Positions 22,850-34,350 are shown, counted from the first letter of the stretch. The stretch is DNA of 64,000 nucleotides from Ampullaceana balthica (GCA_944989445.1 CALYLW010001186.1:244655-308654), one strand, 5' to 3'. Program-made: numbers and translations. The notes: generated by a model not told the origin, from the sequence alone.

Positions 22850-23154
22850 GTGGTACCTAGCAGTCTCATAGAATATGGAGAAGAGTCTAGTGATTCTAAG
22901 AGTCCTATACTACTACTGTTTTCTTGGTATAAGAGCGTAGTGATTCTAACAGACCTATACTTCTACTGTTTTCTTGGTATAAGAGCCTAGTATTTCTAAC
23001 AGTCCTATACTGCTACTGTTTTTTTGGTATAATATTCTACTGATGCTTAAAGTCCTATACTACTACTATTTTCTTGGTATAAGAGCCTAGTGATTCTAAC
23101 AGACCTATACTACTACTGTTTTCTTGGTATAAGATTCTACTGATGCTAAAAGTC
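22850..23154. repeat. 50-bp minisatellite, left part
   Basis: Same 50-bp unit as 6480-6850 (TACTACTACTGTTTTCTTGG). Interrupted by the Penelope-like element and continued at 24101. Confidence 0.9.
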
Positions 23155-23808
23155 AGACAGGATACATTTAAATCATCTGTTTCTGATCAATGTGATCGAT
23201 CAAAATTTATTTTAACTTTTCATCCTAATAACTTTAAAGCCCGCTAGGTGATTCTCAAAAACCGACCAATCCTTATGGCTGACCCTCTAACTCAGCAGGT
23301 CTTCAAAAAACCTCCACTTTTTGCTTTCCGGAGAGATAGAAGCTTCAGAGATATTCTTGTAAGAAGTCACCTTCCCACAATGAAAGCACATATTGGAACA
23401 AAAGGTTGCAACCGTAACCGTTGCAATACTTGTCCATATGTGATGGAAATTAACAACATTTCTTTCCCTCTTGAAAAATTCTAAATAAAAGATGGATTAA
23501 CTTGCACAAGTCGCAACGTGATTTATACAATTATTTGCAAGAGGTGTAATAAAATTTATGTGCGTGAGACTGGTCGTCGTCTTGCAGATCGGTTTAGAGA
23601 ACACCTGTATAATATAAATAAACAGGCTCAATGTCCTGTGTCTAAACATTTTAACAGTGTTGACCATAACGGCATATCAGATATTGCAGTAACTTGTATT
23701 TTATATGCAAGCAATACCCATGATAGAATCCACATGGAAAATAGACTCATAAAAAGATTTGGTACGTTGGCTCCATATGGAATTAACCAAATTCATAATT
23801 TTACTTAA
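23155..23808 (+). pseudogene. Penelope-like C-terminal RT/GIY-YIG endonuclease fragment
   Basis: One frame runs through with two nonsense codons (TAG at 23245-23247, TAA at 23482-23484). Landmarks in order: SKFILTFHPNN; FRRDRSFRDILVRSHLP, the conserved end of the Penelope RT/thumb region; the cysteine-rich GCNRNRCNTCPYV linker; and the GIY-YIG domain VIYTIICKRCNKIYV.. with RRLADRFREH, then HF and the ENRLIKRFGTL..GINQ end. The family YVGETGR is YVRETGR here, a Gly-to-Arg change next to the active site. GIY-YIG nicks target DNA for reverse transcription in this class. The upstream RT palm is missing. Confidence 0.88.
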
Positions 23809-23989
23809 CTGCAGAATCGTGTTCCCGTTGTGGTTTTTACTGTAACTTTGGATACTTCCCCCTTTTTCCTATATCCTGTGTCCATGTTTGTTTTTGTTTT
23901 TCCTTTTTTTTATTTAACATAAATATTTTAAAATACAATATGTTTTAAGAATGTTATTATTATTTATGTAAGTATTGTTAGAATGTATT

Positions 23990-24045
23990 TTATGTTGTAC
24001 TGATGAAGGCATTAGCCGAAACGTTTACTGTCGTATCAGTCTAAA
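23990..24045 (+). ncRNA. Hammerhead-ribozyme-like core in the Penelope 3' region
   Basis: CTGATGA at 24000-24006, a short stem-loop GGC-ATTA-GCC (24008-24017), then GAAAC (24018-24022), matching the CUGANGA/stem II/GAAA core of hammerheads known to occur in Penelope-like elements. Stem III can be only 2-3 pairs (ACG with CGT at 24031-24033) and I do not find a convincing stem I, so activity is doubtful. Confidence 0.45.
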
Positions 24046-24100
24046 AATAAAGCTCAAATTTATTGTTTTCATTGCACAATTTGTTTGTGTATTTTGTATT

Positions 24101-24385
24101 TTATACTACTACTGTTTTCTTGGTATAAGAGCCTAGTGATTCTAACAGACCTATACTACTACTGTTTTCTTGGTATAAGAGCCTAGTAATTCTAACAGTC
24201 CTATACTACTACTGTTTTCTTGGTATAAGAGCCTAGTGATTCTAACAGACCTATACTACTACTGTTTTCTTGGTATAAGAGCCTAGTAATTCTAACAGTC
24301 CTATACTACTACTGTTTTCTTGGTATAAGAGTCTAGTGATTCTAACAGACCTATACTACTACTGTTTCCTTGGTATAAGAGTCTA
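24101..24385. repeat. 50-bp minisatellite, right part
   Basis: Five to six further units continuing the array split by the Penelope-like element. Alternating ACAGACC and ACAGTCC variants give a 100-bp higher-order unit. Confidence 0.92.
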
Positions 24386-24910
24386 GCGATATGTCATCAC
24401 CAGTTACATCACTCATCAGATTTTAAGCCTGTAGTTTCTATAAATATCCCTCTCTCTGTCACACCGACTCTCACCCTTGTCGGAACAATAACTTACGTCA
24501 TCTAACTTCACCTTACAAAGCCTCTGATTTACACAGGGATGAAAAAACATGGAACTTATTTCCTAGCGATAGTTTAACCTGACAGCATCACAATACAGGA
24601 GTTTTCATTGAGTTTCAGTAAGTTTAAAGGATATATCTGATCATCTTCCCCTGGCTGCGTTGTCATAACAGAGGTAAATATTATATATACTGGAATTGGT
24701 GCTTTCTTGGCTAAGTACAAAAGGTTGACTAATTAACAACAAATATTGCGATGTCTAAAATTAATGCTGATTAGAAATTTTAAAATATTTTTTAATTGAT
24801 GGAAAACTTAAAATATTTTTTTTTAATATTTAATCCCAGACCCGGTTTGAAATCAACAAACATTTGGGATTGGTCAACATTTAGACTTTACTATATTACG
24901 TCAGCCATTG
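24386..24910. repeat. Duplicated block D3, no gene
   Basis: Matches 3600-4130, 6851-7400 and 33371-33920, including ATATCCCTCTCTCTGTCACA and GGTTGACTAATTAAC. Confidence 0.75.
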
Positions 24911-26050
24911 GTGAACACATCTCGTGTTTTAACCAGGTTATTTACACCAGGAGTTGAGTTAACGCGTTGACGACACCCGTCCGTGTCCACACCCCCTCCT
25001 ACCTTCCCCCAGTTTTAAAGCCAGGGGAGATAATTTCGGTTTCAGTCTGTAAATGTTTGTCACGTTTGAACATAATCAATACTTTTAGTTTTGGTCTACG
25101 AACTAGAAGACTCAGTCCCCATACCCAAGCACAGGGAACGAGTGCGACTGGTCATGCTCGAGAACCACATGAAAGCTTTGACTTGCCTTAACTACGTTTG
25201 ACACTGTCAAATACAGCAGTGACGAAAGCCAGTCCCGTCGAGCTCCAGCGAGACGAGACTCTGAAGACACTCGAGGCTTATGGCGACATAACCCCCAGGG
25301 GTTATAAGGCAAAGAGAAGTTAAGACAGATTCAATCTGTAAATGTTTGTCGCGTTGGAACATAATCAGTACTTTAAGTTATGTATCACATATAAGGGATT
25401 TATAGTCAAAAACTTTGTTTTTACGGGTTTTTTTTATTATACAAGCTTTTATTTAACTCACACTGTTTGTATGTTGTACGTTGTATGTTGTATCCGTCAA
25501 ATCTTGTAACGAAAAATTAAACCAGTTTTGATAGTCCTAGAGATCTAAAAAATTTACCACAGATAGATCTTGGATGACAATACATTGTATAAAAATTTCA
25601 GATCGATCGAATGTAACGTAAATAAATAAATGCATTTTTAAGTTTATCTTTATATATAATCTGTATCCGTGCTATTCTTGACTTTTACGTGAATGTCACT
25701 GGAGTTCACCACCAGCCATTGGTGACCACATTCCAGGTGTTAAACAGCTCAGTAATTCGAAACTAAATCTAAATTGATATGATAAAACAACTGGAATTTG
25801 TGTAGTCTAGTTGGCCGAATTGTTAATAAATGGATTTTCGACCTGGAGGTACTGGGTTCAAATTTGTGTTGGGGGAAACTTTTTTTTTAAAAATGCATAA
25901 AGTTGTAAATAATAAGCTATCTTTTTTCCACTATCACATTTAAGCTATAGACAACGAAGTTTGACTTATTAAATTGAATTGATTATGTCGAAAAATTGAT
26001 TTTAAAAAGTTTGATAATAAAAAGTAGAAAATAAAGTATTTTAAAAAATC
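24911..26050. repeat. Helitron-related fragments
   Basis: Two stretches (about 24985-25100 and 25310-25445) share TCAGTCTGTAAATGTTTGT and AGGGATTTATAGTCAAAAAC with the Helitron 3' half at 18228-18380. About 25480-25640 shares sequence with the reverse strand of 17330-17480. These are scrambled Helitron-type remnants; short open frames at 24967-25312 have no recognisable content. Confidence 0.5.
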
Positions 26051-26054
26051 TTTT

Positions 26055-26350
26055 TTTTAAAAGCACACGCTTTTATTTACATATAGAAAGTTCACTAAAA
26101 AGAAGAAAATAAAAATTTTCAATCCGTGAACCTATCGACTGCACATAAAAGCGTGGGGCCCTCATCACAACTCGCTATCATGTACAAGGCTACGAAACAT
26201 AAATACAAATTTATATGAATATTAATAAACATTTAAAGTTTCACAACTTTGATCATATACATGCTACTATCATATTAATTAGAAAAAAATATCTATATGC
26301 AAAAGAGTAGTTGCAATAAAAAATGATTTGTGACGCTTGCCAACAGTGTT
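26055..26350. mobile_element. Long-inverted-repeat DNA element, left half
   Basis: Begins AAAAGCACACGCTTTTATTT, runs through a segment of about 110 bp to CATAAAAGCGTGGGGC, then a unique middle (CCTCATCACAACTCGC). At 51612-51925 the middle is followed by the inverted form of the first segment. Together they imply one element with inverted ends of more than 100 bp; here the right inverted repeat is missing. No coding capacity. Confidence 0.6.
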
Positions 26351-26444
26351 TAGTTGACCCGAGCGAGGGTCATTCGTCATGCTCGGTTGCACATACTTGC
26401 AGCTTCTTGCCTCGCATGGTCCCATGCGAATTATATATATAGAT

Positions 26445-26640
26445 ATTATAGGACTCTGATAAAGATAATTATATCATATAGAATAGGACTGAGATTAAGA
26501 TAATTATATCATATAGAATAGGACTGCGATAAAGATAATTATATCATATAGAATTGGACTGCGATAAAGATAATTATATCATATAAAATAAGACTGCGAT
26601 AAAGATAATTATATCATATAGAATAGGACTGAGATGAAGT
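26445..26640. repeat. 35-bp minisatellite, five to six units
   Basis: Same unit as 7735-7845, with ATTATATCATATAG in place of AATATATCATATAG. Confidence 0.9.
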
Positions 26641-27287
26641 TTTTAAATAAAATACAAACAGGAATTTACCGAGATGAAACATTGCACAAGCGGTTACTCT
26701 ACATGGTCTGGCCATTATAATAGCTTGGTAAGTGATAGCTATATTGATAAGTAATTTACCGTTTAAGGTTCATTGCAGAAGGAGACGAAAGTTAAAACTG
26801 CAATGAAAGTTGGATTGAAGTATTTTTAAGAACAATCGAGAAAGAGCTGATACCGACACCTAACACACATATACAAAAAACTATTTTAAGATTATTTGTT
26901 ATTTTCCTTTGATTACCTGCCCATAAAAGCGTCCAGTTTTATATTTTTATTTTTCCATATCTGTCAGCAACAATTTTTATTTTATCTCAATCACTTGCCT
27001 TATCTTTCCTTCCAGGTGTCTTGCATGTTATTAAGTAGCTCGTACCTCCATGCACTATTTGCGCCCCCCTCCCCCACTCCCGTTCCGTCGTGGGTTTGTT
27101 TTTCTCGTGAAGTTATCAACCAGATGGTGTTAGGAAGATTTAGCCATCTTTAAAGTCGTTCATGTTTTTTTTTCTTCAAGACTACAATATTGCTAATTGC
27201 GTGCACAGTTTATTGTTTAAACTAATGTATGTGTCCAAACTTAGGAGATAATGCGTGTGGATTACTATTGTTACGTGTGTGTGCCAT
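26641..27287. repeat. Duplicated block D3, right end
   Basis: Collinear with 7846-8480 and 34431-35040, including the acceptor-like TTATCTTTCCTTCCAG. It ends where the large satellite begins; at the same point D1 and D2 continue uninterrupted, so the satellite unit is inserted here or marks the duplication breakpoint. Confidence 0.7.
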
Positions 27288-30200
27288 TGGTCTAAAGATG
27301 ATATCCTGGTGCCAATGGTCTATAGATGATATCCTGGTGCCAATTGTCTCTAGATGATATCCTTGTGCCAATGGTCTATAGATGATATCATGGTGCCAAT
27401 AGTCTATAGATGATATCCTGGTGCCAATGGTCTAAAGATGATATCCTGGTGCCAATGGTCTCAAGATGATATCCTGGTGCCATTGGTCTATAGATGATAT
27501 CCTGGTGCCAATAGTCTATAGGTGATATCCTGGTGCCAATGGTCTATAGATGATATCCTGGTGCCAATGGTCTATATATGATATCCTGGTGCCAGTAGTC
27601 TATAGATGATATCCTGGTGCCAGTGGTCTATAGGTGATATCCTGGTGCCAATGGTCTATAGATGATATCCTGGTGCCAGTAGTCTATAGATGATGTCCTG
27701 GTGCCAATGGTCTATAGATGATATCCTGGTGCCAGTAGTCTATAGATGATATCCTGGTGCCAATGGTCTATAGATGATATCCTGGTGCCAGTGGTCTATA
27801 GATGATGTCCTGGTGCCAATGGTCTATAGATGATATCCTGGTGCCAATGGTCTATAGATGATATCCTGGTGCCAATGGTCTATAGATGATATCCTGGTGC
27901 CAATGGTCTATAGATGATATCCTGGTGCCAATGGTCTATAGATGATATCCTGGTGCCAATGGTCTATAGATAATATCCTGGTGCCAATGGTCTATAGATG
28001 ATATCCTGGTGCCAAATGTCTATAGATGATATCCTGGTGCCAATGTCTATAGATGATATCCTGGAGCCAATGGTCTATAGATGATGTCCTGGTGCCAATA
28101 GTCTATAGATGATATCCTGGTGCCAGTGGTCTATATATGATATCCTGGTGCCAATGGTCTATAGATGATATCCTGGTGCCAGTGGTCTATAGATGATATC
28201 CTGGTGCCAATAGAAAATAGTTGAAATCCTGGTGACAGTGGTCTATAGATGATATCCTGGTGCCAATGGTCTATAGATGATATCCTGGTGCCAATGGTCT
28301 ATAGATGATATCCTGGTGCCAATGGTCTATAGATGATATCCTGGTGCCAATGGTCTATAGATGATATCCTGGTGCCAGTGGTCTATAGATGATATCCTGG
28401 TGCCAGTGGTCTATAGATGATATCCTGGTGCCAATGGTCTATAGGTGATATCCTGGTGCCAATGGTCTATAGATGATATCCTGGTGCCAATGGTCTATAG
28501 ATGATATCCTGGTGCCAATGGTCTATAGATGATATCCTGGTGCAAATGGTCTATAGATGATATCCTGGTGCCAATAGTCTATAGATGATATCCTGGTGCC
28601 AGTGGTCTATATATGATATCCTGGTGCCAGTGGTCTATAGATGATATCTGGTGTCAGTGGTCTATAGATGATATCCTGGTGCAAGTGGTCTATAGATGAT
28701 ATCCTGGTGCCAGTGGTCTATAGATGATATCCTGGTGCCAATGGTCTATAGATGATATCCTGGTGCAAGTGGTCTATAGATGATATCCTGGTGCCAGTGG
28801 TCTATAGATGATATCCTGGTGCCAGTGGTCTATAGATGATATCCTGGTGCCAGTGGTCTATAGATGATATCCTGGTGCCAGTGGTCTATAGATGATATCC
28901 TGGTGCCAGTGGTCTATAGATGATATCCTGGTGCCAGTGGTCTATAGATGATATCCTGGTGCCAATAGTCTATAGGTGATATCCTGGTGCCAATGGTCTA
29001 TAGATGATATCCTGGTGCCAATGGTCTATAGATGATATCCTGGTGCCAATGGTCTATAGATGATATCCTGGTGCCAATGGTCTATAGATGATATCCTGGT
29101 GCCAATGGTCTATAGATGATATCCTGGTGCCAATGGTCTATAGATGATATCCTGGTGCCAATGGTCTATAGATGATATCCTGGTGCCAATGGTCTATAGA
29201 TAATATCCTGGTGCCAATGGTCTATAGATGATATCCTGGTGCCAATAGTCTATAGATGATATCCTGGTGCAAATGGTCTATAGATGATATCCTGGTGCCA
29301 ATGGTCTATAGATGATGTCCTGGTGCCAATGGTCTATAGATGATATCCTGGTGCCAATAGTCTATAGATGATATCCTGGTGCCAATGGTCTATAGATGAT
29401 ATCCTGGTGCCAATAGAAATATAGTTGATATCCTGGTGACAGTGGTCTATAGATGATATCCTGGTGCCAATGGTCTATAGATGATATCCTGGTGCCAATG
29501 GTCTATAGATGATATCCTGGTGCCAATGGTCTATAGATGATATCCTGGTGCCAATGGTCTATAGATGATATCCTGGTGCCAATAGTCTATAGATGATATC
29601 CTGGTGCCAATGGTCTATAGATGATATCCTGGTGCCAATGGTCTATAGATGATATCCTGGTGCCAATGGTCTATAGATGATATCCTGGAGCCAATGGTCT
29701 ATAGATGATGTCCTGGTGCCAATGGTCTATAGATGATATCCTGGTGCCAATGGTCTATAGATGATATCCTGGTGCCAATGGTCTATAGATGATATCCTGG
29801 TGCCAATGGTCTATAGATGATATCCTGGTGCCAATGGTCTATAGATGATATCCTGGTGCCAATAGTCTATAGATGATATCCTGGTGCCAGTGGTCTATAG
29901 ATGATATCCTGGTGCCAGTGGTCTATAGATGATATCCTGGTGCAGTGGTATATAGATGATATCCTGGTGCCAGTAGTCTATAGATGATATCCTGGTGCCA
30001 ATGGTCTATAGATGATATCCTGGTGCCAGTGGTCTATAGATGATATCCTGGTGCCAATGGTCTATAGATGATATCCTGGTGCCAGTGGTCTATAGATGAT
30101 ATCCTGGTGCCAGTGGTCTATAGATGATATCCTGGTGCCAGTGGTCTATAGATGATATCCTGGTGCCAATGGTCTATAGATGATATCCTGGTGCCAGTGG

Positions 30201-30535
30201 TCTATAGATGATTTCCTGGTGCCAATAGTCTATAGATGATATCCTGGTGCAAGTGGTCTATAGATGATATCCTGGTGCCAGTGGTCTATAGATGATATCC
30301 TGGTGCCAGTGGTCTATAGATGATATCCTGGTGCCAATGGTCTATAGATGATATCCTGGTGCCAGTGGTCTATAGATGATATCCTGGTGCCAGTGGTCTA
30401 TAGATGATATCCTGGTTGCCAGTGGTCTATAGATGATATCCTGGTGCAAGTGGTCTATAGATGATATCCTGGTGCCAGTGATCTATAGATGATTTCCTGG
30501 TGCCAATAGTCTATAGATGATATCCTGGTGCAAGT
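27288..30535. repeat. 28-bp satellite array, third block, left part
   Basis: About 116 units of the GATATCCTGGTGCCA type in the same orientation as the array at 1-2216. A rare variant unit (CCAATAGAAA-TATAGTTGA) occurs twice, at about 28209 and 29412, in matching neighbourhoods about 1.2 kb apart, showing that a segment of more than 40 units was duplicated as a whole. Confidence 0.97.
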
Positions 30536-30751
30536 TGTCAGGGTATGAGAATCACTGCGAATGATTGTTGTGAGATTGTTGTGAGATTGTTGTGAGCCAG
30601 TGTTGGAGTTGGGTCAAGGCGTTGTTGACGGGTATGAACTCCTATCACGGGAATAATGTCTAGTGATGTCTGAGTGAACTTCTGGTCACACGGGATATGT
30701 CAGGGACATGACCAGAGGACACGCCAGGGTCAGTTGAGACCAGTTGGGGGG

Positions 30752-30758
30752 TTTATAA
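30752..30758 (+). promoter_or_regulatory. TATA-like box of the solo LTR
   Basis: TTTATAAGAG about 215 bp into the LTR, the expected place for the U3 promoter. Direction agrees with the downstream AATAAA. Confidence 0.55.
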
Positions 30759-30998
30759 GAGAGTAGTCGAGACGAGGGCAGGGAGTTGCAGAAAGCTGTG
30801 TAGTTCGCACAGTGTTGTGCGGTCAGACCGGTCAGGGTAGACCGGGGAGCTGCAGGGTTGCAGTAAAACAGAGTTGAGTTTAACGTCGCCCAGAAGCGGT
30901 CGGGTCGGACCGAGGGCATGCTTGAGCATACAGCCCGTTATATATAGATGTATTTTATGTCAAGGCAAGACAGCCAGTTGTACAGTTGTTTATAGTAG

Positions 30999-31004
30999 AA
31001 TAAA
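30999..31004 (+). terminator. AATAAA polyadenylation signal of the solo LTR
   Basis: AATAAA about 245 bp downstream of the TATA-like box and 93 bp before the LTR end, followed by a GT-rich stretch (TCTTGTGTATGTTGTGTGT). Confidence 0.6.
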
Positions 31005-31097
31005 CATTGCATCGTTACACAGACTTGTGTCATCTCTTGTGTATGTTGTGTGTAGCGGAGAGCAAGGTACAATCCACCTAAACATAGAGACTTAACA

Positions 31098-31252
31098 CAA
31101 GTGGTCTATAGATGATATCCTGGTGCCAGTGGTCTATAGTTGATATCCTGGTGCCAGTGGTCTATAGATTATATCCTGGTGCCAGTGGTCTATAGATGAT
31201 ATCCTGGTGCCAGTGGTCTATAGATGATATCCTGGTGCCAGTGGTCTATAGA
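31098..31252. repeat. 28-bp satellite array, third block, right part
   Basis: About five and a half units after the solo LTR, ending in the same TCTATAGATCATT terminal unit seen at 2216 and 10735. Confidence 0.95.
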
Positions 31253-31484
31253 TCATTGCATGTGTGAGCAAACACGATAAGTGCTGCTAACCCAATCGGC
31301 CTCGGTACAAAAGTATGTAAATTTAGGCGGTGGAAGTTGCTCCTAATAAAATTGTAAGCGGAGGCCAGCACAGACAAGAACAAATTGTGACCTCAGCTTT
31401 AAAAGACTCAGCACTGCACAGTTTAGTCAGCTATAAAGGACATGCAGACAGACAGACAGACCTACTTTCATTTTTATATATAGA
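31253..31484 (-). mobile_element. Helitron 5' terminal segment beside the satellite
   Basis: Nearly identical to 2217-2450. On the minus strand the end is TCTATATATAAAAATGAAAG at 31484, immediately after CTAG of the next Helitron (31485-31488). A roughly 10-bp gap removes GGACAC relative to the first copy. Confidence 0.65.
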
Positions 31485-32527
31485 CTAGGGGCAAGTACCC
31501 GGCTTCGCCCAGGTTTAACAACAACAGCAACAACAACAAAAACAACAACAGCAACAAAACAACAAAAACAAACAACAAAAACAAAACAACAACAACTACA
31601 ACAACAACAAAGCAACAACAAAAAACAACAAATACAAAACAACAACAGCAACAACAACAGCAACAGCAACAACAACAGCAACAGCAACAAAAACAGCAAC
31701 AACGACAAAACCAACAACAGAAACAGCAACAGCAACAAAACAACAAAAACAAAACAACAACAAAAACAACAAAATCAACAACAAAATCAACAACAAAACA
31801 ACTACAACAACAGCAACAACAACAAAGCAACAACAACAAAACAACAACTACAACAGCAACAACAACAAAGCAATAACAACATGAAGGACATTGTCGTCGC
31901 AGGGCAAGGGATGTGGACAACAACAACAACAGCAAAAACAACACAAAAGCAACAACAGCAACAACAACAACAACAGCAACAACAACAGCAACAACAGCAA
32001 CAACAACAGCAACAGCAACAGCAACAACAACAAAAACAACAACAGCAACAACAACAACAACAACAACAAAACAAAACACAACAAAAACATCAACAACAAA
32101 ACAACAACAAAGCAACAACTACAACAATAACAGCAACAACAACAAAGCAACAACAACAAAACAACAACTACAACAACAAAAGCAACAACAAAAGCAACAA
32201 CAAAAAAGCAACAACAAAAAAATTATTTTATGGCGATAATCGCCTTCTTGTTAATCTCGACACCAAAATGTTTATTAATTTTGCGTCATTATTTTACGTC
32301 TTAATTTTCAATAATTTTTATTTTATATAGCTCATATAGGGAAAAACTACATTTTGGGCCCCCGGCCCCCAGTATCTTATATATATGGAACGAAACCTAT
32401 TTAATAACCTTTCCGGTATAATTTTGTGTACGTGTACCAAATTTCACGTTATTTGGTTGTCTGGATCTTGAGTTATTAGGGAACAGACAGACAGACATAC
32501 AACAAATGCGTCTTATATGTATAGAGA
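31485..32527 (-). mobile_element. Helitron carrying a CAA/CAG array
   Basis: On the minus strand the 3' end reads GGGCGAAGCCGGGTACTTG and then CCCCTAG at 31485; the 5' end reads TCTCTATACATATAAGACG at 32527, preceded by A, followed by a GTCTGTCTGTCTG tract. The terminal motif with CGAAGCCGGG and CTAG is typical of Helitrons. Between them are a CAA/CAG microsatellite of about 700 bp and a GGGCCCC box near 32355. Non-autonomous. Confidence 0.65.
31518..32222. repeat. CAA/CAG trinucleotide array (about 700 bp)
   Basis: Mixed CAA, CAG and AAA-interrupted triplets, split by a unique insert at 31881-31918. Poly-Gln, poly-Asn, poly-Thr (plus) and poly-Leu, poly-Val, poly-Cys (minus) frames all stay open simply because the period is three. 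None has other evidence of coding. Confidence 0.97.
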
Positions 32528-32537
32528 TGTATAATAT

Positions 32538-32655
32538 TATCAGGATCATTAAACCAAGTTTTTAAAATTGCGACCTCTTAAAAACAAAACAGCGGAAGAA
32601 GTTGGTTACCAGCTTCTTGATATCTTCACCACCATAGGACTACTTTACGTAGTCA
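32538..32655 (+). pseudogene. KRBA2-like integrase fragment, D2 copy
   Basis: Reads YQDH, a TAA stop in place of Leu, TKFLKLRPLKNKT, then AEEVGYQLLDIFTTIG. Same segment as 2451 and 19138. A few extra bases (TGTATAATA) separate it from the Helitron end at 32527. Confidence 0.6.
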
Positions 32656-33279
32656 ACCTTCAATCTGCTCATGACTGCTTTTTTCGGGCTTTGCGCGCCC
32701 TTTGGCCAATCGACCCTAGCCATTTTGCCAACTGGCCGGCCGTTTCGAGAATGGCCGATTTCGGGCTTTGTTTCTTAACATATATATATTTTGCAAAACT
32801 ATTAAAAAATATTACAAAATAAATATTACAAAACAGTGATAATTCAAATTATGATAATACAAAGATGAAGTGTGTTAAAACTTCTTTTGAAATTGAAATT
32901 AAATTACATCAAAGGGATTTAACTTCTTAAAATTTAACATTTAAAAATATATTAGTTTAAAATTGCATACTTTTTAACAATATATGTATTTTGTAGACAT
33001 TTTTTTAAAAAAAACAACACTATATTGAAATATAACATCAAAAATTCTGTTTAGTTGACAAGTATTATTTATGATATTTTTTGCACTTTTAAATGTGTAT
33101 AATTAAGATTATAAGAATGTTTATTTATAAACAATTTATATAGTTTAACAACGAATTATGTAGCGCTGTCACAGTAATACTAATATCATAAATTAATATA
33201 CAAGTGTTATGTCACTTGTCTTCGTTTCCTGTAATGTGTTCACCGACAAAACGGCCTCGACAAATGGGCTCCGACTCGT
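32656..33279. repeat. Duplicated GGCC block, AT-rich spacer and CAAGTG motif
   Basis: As 2567-2762 followed by 5811-6479. Motif CAAGTGTTATGTCACTTG at 33201-33218, identical to the one at 3300-3317. Confidence 0.75.
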
Positions 33280-33370
33280 GATTCTAAAAGTCCTATACTT
33301 CTTCTGTTTTCTTGGTATAAGAGCTTAGTGATTCTAACAGTCTTATACTACTACTATTATCTTGGTATAA
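33280..33370. repeat. 50-bp minisatellite, short copy
   Basis: Only about two units here compared with six to eleven in the other copies. Confidence 0.85.
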
Positions 33371-34350
33371 GAATCTAGCGATGTGTCTTCACCAGTTTAC
33401 ATCACCCATCATATTCAAGCCTGTAGTTTCTATAAATATCCCTCCCTCTGTCACATCGACTCTCACCCTTGTCGGAACATTAACTTACGTCATCTAACTT
33501 CACCTTCACCTTACAAATCCTCTGATTTATACAGGGATGAAAAAAACATGGAACTTATTTCCTAGCGATAGTTTAACCTGACAACATCACAATACAGGAG
33601 TTTTCATTGAGTTTCAGTAAGTTTAAAGGATATATCTGATCATCTTCCACTGGCAGCGTTGTCATAACAGAGGTAAAAACTATATATACCGGAATTGGAT
33701 CTTTCTTTGCTAAGTACAAAAGGTCGACAAATTAACAACAAATATTGGGATATCTAGAACTAATGCTGATTAGAAATTTTGACCTGTTGGGAAAAACAAT
33801 TATTCTAGATGCAATATTTTCATTTTCAAATTATTTTTGAATTGATGTAAAACTTTGAATAACATTTTATTTTTATTTACTGCTAGCCGGGTTTGAAATC
33901 AACAAACAATTTGTCAACATTTAGATTGTACTATATTTAGACTAAATCATTTAAAAATTCTAAACATTTAGACTTACTATGAGTGGCACACATCATGAGA
34001 CCATAAACATTAATGACTAAAAAAAAATTAATTCACGCTTTTACTCATAAAGCAACTGATTATGGTTATTAAATAGCGCATCCATTATTGGCGACTCCTG
34101 ATGGCTGAGACCTGACCTAGTTTTCCATTAAAATGAAAAATATGGAATGTCAATCATAGTTCTATACTCAGAGCTTTAATGCCGCACGGGCATTTATTTT
34201 GTAAACTAACAAAATTGATCAACATTAGTGATTAATTCGGCCGAAAAATTGATGAACTATGTTAATAGACTTCATTATGAAATTAGTGAAGTGTACGTCA
34301 CTACCGTAAGAAGAGATTCAGCCACCTGGTTGTGAGAGTGGACATTTCAA
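33371..34350. repeat. Duplicated block D2, no gene
   Basis: Collinear with 6851-7734. The 60-codon open frame at 33383 is not preserved in the other copies. Confidence 0.75.

Larger units (their letters stand above)
23155..24100 (+). mobile_element. Penelope-like element, 3' part
   Basis: A truncated Penelope-like retroelement inserted between AAAGTC and TATACTACTACTG of the 50-bp minisatellite. It contains the C-terminal coding part (RT end and GIY-YIG endonuclease), a 3' untranslated region of about 290 bp and, near the end, a hammerhead-like motif. The RT core is absent, so it is a 5'-truncated, dead copy. Confidence 0.85.
30536..31097 (+). mobile_element. Solo LTR (562 bp) inserted in the satellite
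   Basis: Starts TGTCAGGGTATGAG and ends GACTTAACA (TG..CA, with 3-bp inverted ends TGT/ACA). It is flanked by identical 5-bp CAAGT at 30531-30535 and 31098-31102; removing the element and one CAAGT restores a normal satellite unit. Promoter and polyadenylation elements are in the expected order. No internal retroelement sequence is present, so it is a solo LTR left by recombination. It is GC-richer than its surroundings. Superfamily cannot be assigned from an LTR alone. Confidence 0.92.

Noticed and set aside
31427..32330. Many long frames rich in Gln, Asn, Thr, Leu, Val or Cys on both strands
   Set aside because: A trinucleotide array leaves all frames open; none contains a domain or extends meaningfully beyond the repeat.
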